This document shows positions 53,287 through 57,359 of a stretch of DNA of 57,359 bases, piece by piece. Every line of letters begins with the position of its first letter. The stretch's first letter is position 1. Both the position numbers and the translations under genes were made by a program. The DNA is from Candidatus Symbiothrix sp. (lineage in GTDB: Bacteria; Bacteroidota; Bacteroidia; Bacteroidales; Azobacteroidaceae): NCBI GenBank assembly GCA_031261295.1, contig JAISKT010000371.1:1-57359 (forward strand), written 5' to 3'. The notes beneath the pieces are model-generated. The model was not told where the DNA came from, searched no databases, and worked only from the letters and a program-made list of their open reading frames with translations.

Positions 53287-54762
53287 CTAAAATTGAAAAT
53301 AAATAAATGTAGTTGATTGGCCAAAATAGAGATAAAAATAGAAAGTACCTGAAATTAAAGCCATATATACACACCATCTCACAAACGTAGATTTCACATT
53401 ATCAATTTGTAATCCATATTCTTTTTTCCGTTGAAACCATTCGGTAATAAATAAAACCGGAAGAGAAAAAATAAGTGTACTAAGAGCTAACCTGCTTTTA
53501 ATATAAAAACCGGGAAAAGAAAAATTCGGTACTGTAAATATGGAAGACGAAAAGATATGTTGCGTATAATACACCGCCTGATGAATTGTATCCGAACGGA
53601 ATAAAATCCAACCAATCACCACTAAGAAAAAGGTGATTCCCATCTGGAAAAATTCTTTTACATCCGGAAGTTTTCTTTCTTCTGCTACTACGTTGGTGTA
53701 TTTCCGATTTTTACCTGATAATATCAACGGAAGGAAAAGGACTGCATGATAGGCTCCCCACGCAATGAAAGTCCAGTTGGCGCCATGCCAAAAACCGCTG
53801 ACAAGGAAAATGATAAAGGTATTTCTTACTTTTAACCATTTGGAGCCCCGGCTTCCTCCCAAAGGAATATAGATATAATCGCGAAACCAGGTGGTTAGGG
53901 AAATATGCCATCTTCGCCAGAATTCGGCTATGTCACGGGAAAAATAAGGATAGTTGAAATTGCGTATAAATTTGAAACCTAATAATTTACCTATACCCAA
54001 GGCCATATCCGAATAACCGGAAAAATCTCCATAGATTTGAAATGTAAATAAAATTGCGCCCAATAGCAAAGTACTGCCCGACTGTGCCTGATAATCATTA
54101 AATACGAGATCTACATACGTTGAGCAATTATCCGCGATGACTATTTTTTTTAAAAGCCCCCAAAGAATTTGGCGCATTCCATCTGCCGCCATCGAATAAT
54201 CGAACGTTCTCGGTTTATATATTTGCGGAAGTAAATTGGTGGCCCTTTCAATCGGACCTGCCATTGCCAAGGGAAAAATACTTACAAAAAGGAAAAAAGA
54301 GATAAGGTCTTTCGTCGGTTCAAATTTTCGGCGATAGACATCAATCGTATAACTCAAGGTATGAAATGTATAAAAACTGATTCCAACCGGTAATATCAGA
54401 TTCAATGTCCGGGCTTCTAAATGAATGCCAAACATTGAAAATGCGTCAACAAAAGAAGTTACAAAAAAATTATAATACTTGAAAAGGCCCAATACTCCAA
54501 ATGAAATCAAACAACAAACCGTAAGAATCATTTTTCGTCGTTTTTGCTCATCGGCCTTCATCATCCATAAACCGCCCGCATAGTTGGTTAATGAGCAAAG
54601 AACGACAAGTGACAAATAACGCCAATCCCACCAGGCATAAAAGAAATAGCTTGCTGCAAGCAAGAAAAGATTTTGTAGTTTTATATTTTTGTTGAATATA
54701 AACCAGTAAAGGAGAAATACAATGGGAAGGAAAATGGCAAAACTGAGAGAATTAAATAACAT
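53287..54762 (-). CDS. MBOAT O-acyltransferase (AlgI-like), copy 2
   Basis: The 491 residues are similar along their whole length to copy 1: MLFNSLSFAIFLPIVFLLYW at the start, FPLAMAGPIERATNLLPQIY, RWHISLTTWFRDYIYIPLGG, and GFWHGANWTFIAWG with the catalytic His. It has the polytopic AlgI topology with about ten helices. It should feed acyl groups to the SGNH-like protein encoded downstream. It has its own promoter at 54790-54797, so it may be made under different conditions from copy 1. Confidence 0.94.
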   Translation of the reverse strand: MLFNSLSFAIFLPIVFLLYWFIFNKNIKLQNLFLLAASYFFYAWWDWRYLSLVVLCSLTNYAGGLWMMKADEQKRRKMILTVCCLISFGVLGLFKYYNFFVTSFVDAFSMFGIHLEARTLNLILPVGISFYTFHTLSYTIDVYRRKFEPTKDLISFFLFVSIFPLAMAGPIERATNLLPQIYKPRTFDYSMAADGMRQILWGLLKKIVIADNCSTYVDLVFNDYQAQSGSTLLLGAILFTFQIYGDFSGYSDMALGIGKLLGFKFIRNFNYPYFSRDIAEFWRRWHISLTTWFRDYIYIPLGGSRGSKWLKVRNTFIIFLVSGFWHGANWTFIAWGAYHAVLFLPLILSGKNRKYTNVVAEERKLPDVKEFFQMGITFFLVVIGWILFRSDTIHQAVYYTQHIFSSSIFTVPNFSFPGFYIKSRLALSTLIFSLPVLFITEWFQRKKEYGLQIDNVKSTFVRWCVYMALISGTFYFYLYFGQSTTFIYFQF

Positions 54763-54789
54763 AAAACTAAAATATTCAATTTAGAGCGG

Positions 54790-54797
54790 CAAAGGTA
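54790..54797 (-). promoter_or_regulatory. Bacteroidetes -7 element for MBOAT/SGNH pair 2
   Basis: TACCTTTG on the minus strand matches TAnnTTTG and lies 27 bases before the ATG of the MBOAT gene. Confidence 0.6.
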
Positions 54798-54841
54798 CAA
54801 ATAAAAGTTGTAAGTAAAAAGAAAAACGAAAAGCACAGTGC

Positions 54842-55864
54842 CTAAAATTCTACTAATATCCTGAATACCTTTCCCGGATGAGCTTTCCATCCTTCCAGAG
54901 CCTCTTGTGCCTGTTCCGGCGGATATATGCCGCTGATAAGTTCCTCCATCGGACAGATGCCTTTTTTCAGGTATTCCATTACCGCGCGGAAATCTTCGGG
55001 CATCGCATTGCGAGAGCCGCGAATATCCAATTCTTTTTGCACGAAAAGTTTTGTTTCAAAGGTTATTCCCGTTTTGGCATAACCGATGCAGACGACACGT
55101 CCGGTGAATGCCACTTCATTGACAGCCATTTGATAAGTAGGTGGTGCGCCCACCGCTTCAATCACCACATCGGGACCTTGACTATCGGTGATGTTTTGCA
55201 GGCGTTCGTGCACATCTTCTGTTTGCGAATTGATGGTGAAGGTAGCGCCCAGACGTCGGGCGAGCGACAGTTTGGCGTCGTCCACATCCACAGCAATCAC
55301 TTTGGCGCCCCGCAAGGCAGCCCTGACAATTGCTCCTACGCCAATCATACCGCATCCGATAACCATTACTATGTCTAAATCGGTTACCTGTCCTCTGCTT
55401 ATCGCGTGGAAACCTACGCTCATCGGCTCTATCAAGGCAAATTCTTTGGGTGATAATTTGTTATCCTTGTCCGGAATGATTTTCTCCCAGGGAACAGCAA
55501 GGTATTCCGCCATGGCGCCATCCCGTTGCACACCCAATGTCTGATTGAATTGGCAGGCATTGGGACGTCCGTTCCGGCAGGAAGGACAATGTCCGCAAGC
55601 CGTGTAAGGATTGAGGGTGCACAACAATCCCTGCTGAAGATGTTCAGGAACGCCGGCGCCAATTTCAGCTATCTCTGCGCTGATTTCATGTCCCGGAATC
55701 ACCGGTAATTGCACCATCGGGTTTTTCCCGGAATAAGTGTTCAGGTCGGATCCGCAAAATCCGACGTAATTTATTTTTACCAAAACCTCTCCCGGCTTGA
55801 TTATCGGTTTATCGATATTAACCACCTTTATTTCTTCGGTTTGTATGATTTGTATTGCTTTCAT
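54842..55864 (-). CDS. Zinc-dependent medium-chain dehydrogenase, probably of fucose catabolism
   Basis: This 340-residue MDR protein has the catalytic-zinc ligands in YVGFCGSD and PVIPGHEISAE, the structural-zinc cysteines CGHCPSCRNGRPNAC, and the NAD-binding VIGCGMIGVGAIVRAALRGA. VIAVDVDD follows, whose Asp suggests NAD rather than NADP. It is similar to sorbitol-, threonine- and galactitol-phosphate-type enzymes. Its place after a FucP-type permease and a fuconolactonase-like gene suggests oxidation of L-fucose or a keto-deoxyfuconate intermediate. Substrate is inferred from neighbours only. A strong hairpin separates it from the permease gene, which could lower its expression relative to the permease. 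Confidence 0.85.
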   Translation of the reverse strand: MKAIQIIQTEEIKVVNIDKPIIKPGEVLVKINYVGFCGSDLNTYSGKNPMVQLPVIPGHEISAEIAEIGAGVPEHLQQGLLCTLNPYTACGHCPSCRNGRPNACQFNQTLGVQRDGAMAEYLAVPWEKIIPDKDNKLSPKEFALIEPMSVGFHAISRGQVTDLDIVMVIGCGMIGVGAIVRAALRGAKVIAVDVDDAKLSLARRLGATFTINSQTEDVHERLQNITDSQGPDVVIEAVGAPPTYQMAVNEVAFTGRVVCIGYAKTGITFETKLFVQKELDIRGSRNAMPEDFRAVMEYLKKGICPMEELISGIYPPEQAQEALEGWKAHPGKVFRILVEF

Positions 55865-55884
55865 TTTTTTAAAATTTAAGAATC

Positions 55885-55915
55885 TTAAGAATCTTAAGCG
55901 CCTTAAGATTCTTAA
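55885..55915 (-). promoter_or_regulatory. Perfect intergenic hairpin between permease and dehydrogenase genes
   Basis: A 14-bp perfect stem (ttaagaatcttaag, 55885-55898, with its complement at 55902-55915) has a 3-base loop. Part of the arm is repeated directly just beside it. On the minus strand it follows the permease stop by 11 bases. It may be a partial terminator, an mRNA-processing site, or a protein operator. Confidence 0.6.
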
Positions 55916-55926
55916 AATAATAGTTT

Positions 55927-57210
55927 TTAATCTTTAATCTTATATCCTTTCCATCCGTAATACGCACAAACAATGAAGCATACGAGCGGAACAATGTACG
56001 CTACATGATAAAAATCGCCGAACGATTTAAGCAAGTGACCCGTTAAAGGCGGCAAAAAAACATTTCCGACGATAGCCATTACAAGGAATGCCGAACCGCT
56101 CTTGGTCTTCGCACCCAAATCTTGCAACGCCAATGAAAATTGAGTCGGGTACATAATGGACATGAAAAATGAAACGCCAACCATTGCATACAGCCCTGTC
56201 ATGCCACCTACGCATACAATCAGCAGGCAAAGCGCGATGTTGATAATCGAATAAACCACCAACATATTCTGCGGTTTAAATTTTCCCATCAGCAAGGTGC
56301 CTATCCAGCGTCCGAGTAAGAAAGCGCCCAAATAAATGCCGAACCAGGTTGAAGCCGACAAAGACGATAAACCTTCGACAACATCCGTCTCTTTTAAACC
56401 CACATACGAACAGGCGTAAACCAGAAACATAGCGTTAATGGCTGTTTGTCCGCCGTTGTAAAAAAATTGTGCAATCACTCCGCGACGAAGATGCGCCCGT
56501 TTGAAAACAGTGAAATCAATCAATTTTTCGCCGGATGTGTTGCCTTCTTCATGTTCGCCTTCCTTGATTTTGGGCAGATGAGAAAAGACAAAAACAATGG
56601 CTATCACTACTAATACGCTTGACAAAATCAAGTAAGGCAGTTTCATAGCATTGGATTCGTTGGTTAGAAAACCTTCCCAACCTCCCGGATAATCGACGGG
56701 AATGGTGTCGCGGGTATAACTGTCGTTGCTCAATACCAATTTACTCAGGAACATACCGGCTATAAACGCGCCAAGTCCGTTGAACGACTGCGCCAAATTC
56801 AGGCGACGCGGCGCTGTTTCCGGGTCGCCGAGAGCAGCAACGTATGGATTTGCCGCTGTTTCTAAAAAACAGAGTCCAGTTGCCAGAATAAAGAACACGA
56901 TGAGATATGCCCAATATTGTTGGATGGCTACAGCCGGAAAAAAGAGCAATCCGCCCGCTGCTGCTATCAACAAACCAAAGATAACGCCCGCCTTGTAAGA
57001 ATACCGTTTCATAAACATGGCAATCGGTATTGGAAAAATGAAATAGGCAATCCAATACGATGATTCGGTAAGTGACCCCATGAAAGGCGACAGTTCAAAC
57101 ATTTTCATCAATTGCCGGATCATGGTCGGCAATAAATTACTGCTGATAGCCCAGATAAAAAACAGGCTGAAAATCAGCGCTAAAGGAACTAAAAATTTAT
57201 TTTTTTTCAT
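55927..57210 (-). CDS. fucP: L-fucose permease-like MFS transporter
   Basis: The 427-residue polytopic protein has about 12 helices. Its N-terminus (FLVPLALIFSLFFIWAISSN) matches the FucP/FHS subfamily of sugar:proton symporters, and GLCFLETAANPYVAALGDPE is a family hallmark. Within it the E-T-A-A-N-P-Y motif holds the conserved Glu expected for proton coupling. The ATG overlaps the TGA of the upstream amidohydrolase gene. Fucose is the most likely substrate given the neighbours, but FHS members also carry glucose/galactose and other sugars. Confidence 0.9.
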   Translation of the reverse strand: MKKNKFLVPLALIFSLFFIWAISSNLLPTMIRQLMKMFELSPFMGSLTESSYWIAYFIFPIPIAMFMKRYSYKAGVIFGLLIAAAGGLLFFPAVAIQQYWAYLIVFFILATGLCFLETAANPYVAALGDPETAPRRLNLAQSFNGLGAFIAGMFLSKLVLSNDSYTRDTIPVDYPGGWEGFLTNESNAMKLPYLILSSVLVVIAIVFVFSHLPKIKEGEHEEGNTSGEKLIDFTVFKRAHLRRGVIAQFFYNGGQTAINAMFLVYACSYVGLKETDVVEGLSSLSASTWFGIYLGAFLLGRWIGTLLMGKFKPQNMLVVYSIINIALCLLIVCVGGMTGLYAMVGVSFFMSIMYPTQFSLALQDLGAKTKSGSAFLVMAIVGNVFLPPLTGHLLKSFGDFYHVAYIVPLVCFIVCAYYGWKGYKIKD

Positions 57211-57359
57211 TCTGACATGTTTTTAATGTATGGTAAATCAATAAGATTACCGAAACGGTAAAATTTTCTTGCATTCTCTCCGAGAAACAGTGTTTTCTCT
57301 TCTTCGGAAAGTAAACCGGATTTCAGTACAAAATCGTATGACATGCGGTAAGTAATGGC
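57207..57359 (-). CDS. C-terminal end of an amidohydrolase (fuconolactonase-like), partial
   Basis: Only the last 50 codons are in the window; the gene continues past its right edge. The visible end (YRMSYDFVLKSGLLSEEEKT, LFLGENARKFYRF) is characteristic of amidohydrolase-2 family metal-dependent TIM-barrel enzymes, where G-x-N-A-x-x-F/L-Y closes the protein. Such enzymes include L-fuconolactonase, which opens L-fucono-lactone. Its TGA overlaps the permease ATG (ATGA), so the genes are translationally coupled in a sugar acid pathway. Confidence 0.75.
   Translation of the reverse strand, partial: AITYRMSYDFVLKSGLLSEEEKTLFLGENARKFYRFGNLIDLPYIKNMSE

Noticed and set aside
1..57359. rRNA, tRNA, transposase, integrase or phage genes
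   Set aside because: I looked for these by eye on both strands and saw none; a tRNA or covariance-model scan would be needed to exclude small RNA genes.

Overview
The window looks like a chromosomal segment of a Gram-negative Bacteroidetes species, most likely order Bacteroidales. The evidence is several secreted proteins with type IX secretion (T9SS) C-terminal domains, a streptopain-type C10 protease with a Spi prodomain, A-rich leaders in place of strong Shine-Dalgarno sites, and repeated promoter elements of the Bacteroidetes form TTTG-n~20-TAnnTTTG. No rRNA, tRNA, integrase, transposase or CRISPR array was seen, and the genus cannot be fixed from the sequence.

Region 1 (1-4.7 kb) is a polymorphic-toxin remnant on the minus strand. 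It holds a 5'-truncated, frameshifted Rhs protein ending in an AHH-type nuclease, a translationally coupled Imm11-like immunity candidate, and a small lipoprotein. Two similar ~183-bp elements in opposite orientation bracket the module. They are built from short hairpins whose stems vary while the three-base loop stays TCC.

Region 2 (4.8-16.3 kb) is secreted and degradative. It has a 1425-residue C10 protease with a small membrane-anchored partner (minus strand). Divergent from these are a GH95 alpha-L-fucosidase carrying an inserted F5/8C-like module, a beta-helix protein split by a DUF1566-like domain, and a CotH-like protein. A ~340-bp nested palindrome lies before cotH.

Region 3 (16.4-21.8 kb) is regulatory or structural: a periplasmic Kelch sensor joined through one membrane span to a winged-helix domain, an AraC regulator, a small coiled-coil protein, and an HU-like/transmembrane/LysM protein.

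Region 4 (21.8-54.8 kb) is an exopolysaccharide, capsule or O-antigen locus. It contains two secreted proteins, a small PIG-motif membrane protein, Wza and Wzc homologues (the latter with a Tyr-Gly tail), an OmpA-family protein, and a polyprenyl-phosphate sugar transferase. Next come a run of 19 further genes, many overlapping end to end: two FdtA-like isomerases, two DegT aminotransferases, two acyltransferases, a flippase, a TagF-like transferase with TagD and an SDR, GT2, GT4 and GT14 transferases, a polymerase, and an MBOAT/SGNH O-acylation pair. A GtrA/membrane glycosyltransferase/GT2 operon, an FAD oxidoreductase and a second MBOAT/SGNH pair follow in changing orientation. The likely product is a lipid-linked polymer with an amino-deoxyhexose, possibly glycerol phosphate, and O-acyl groups.

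Region 5 (54.8-57.4 kb) is a minus-strand sugar-catabolic operon, probably for L-fucose: the end of an amidohydrolase (fuconolactonase-like), a FucP-type permease and a zinc-dependent dehydrogenase. With the GH95 enzyme of region 2 this suggests release and oxidation of host or environmental fucose.
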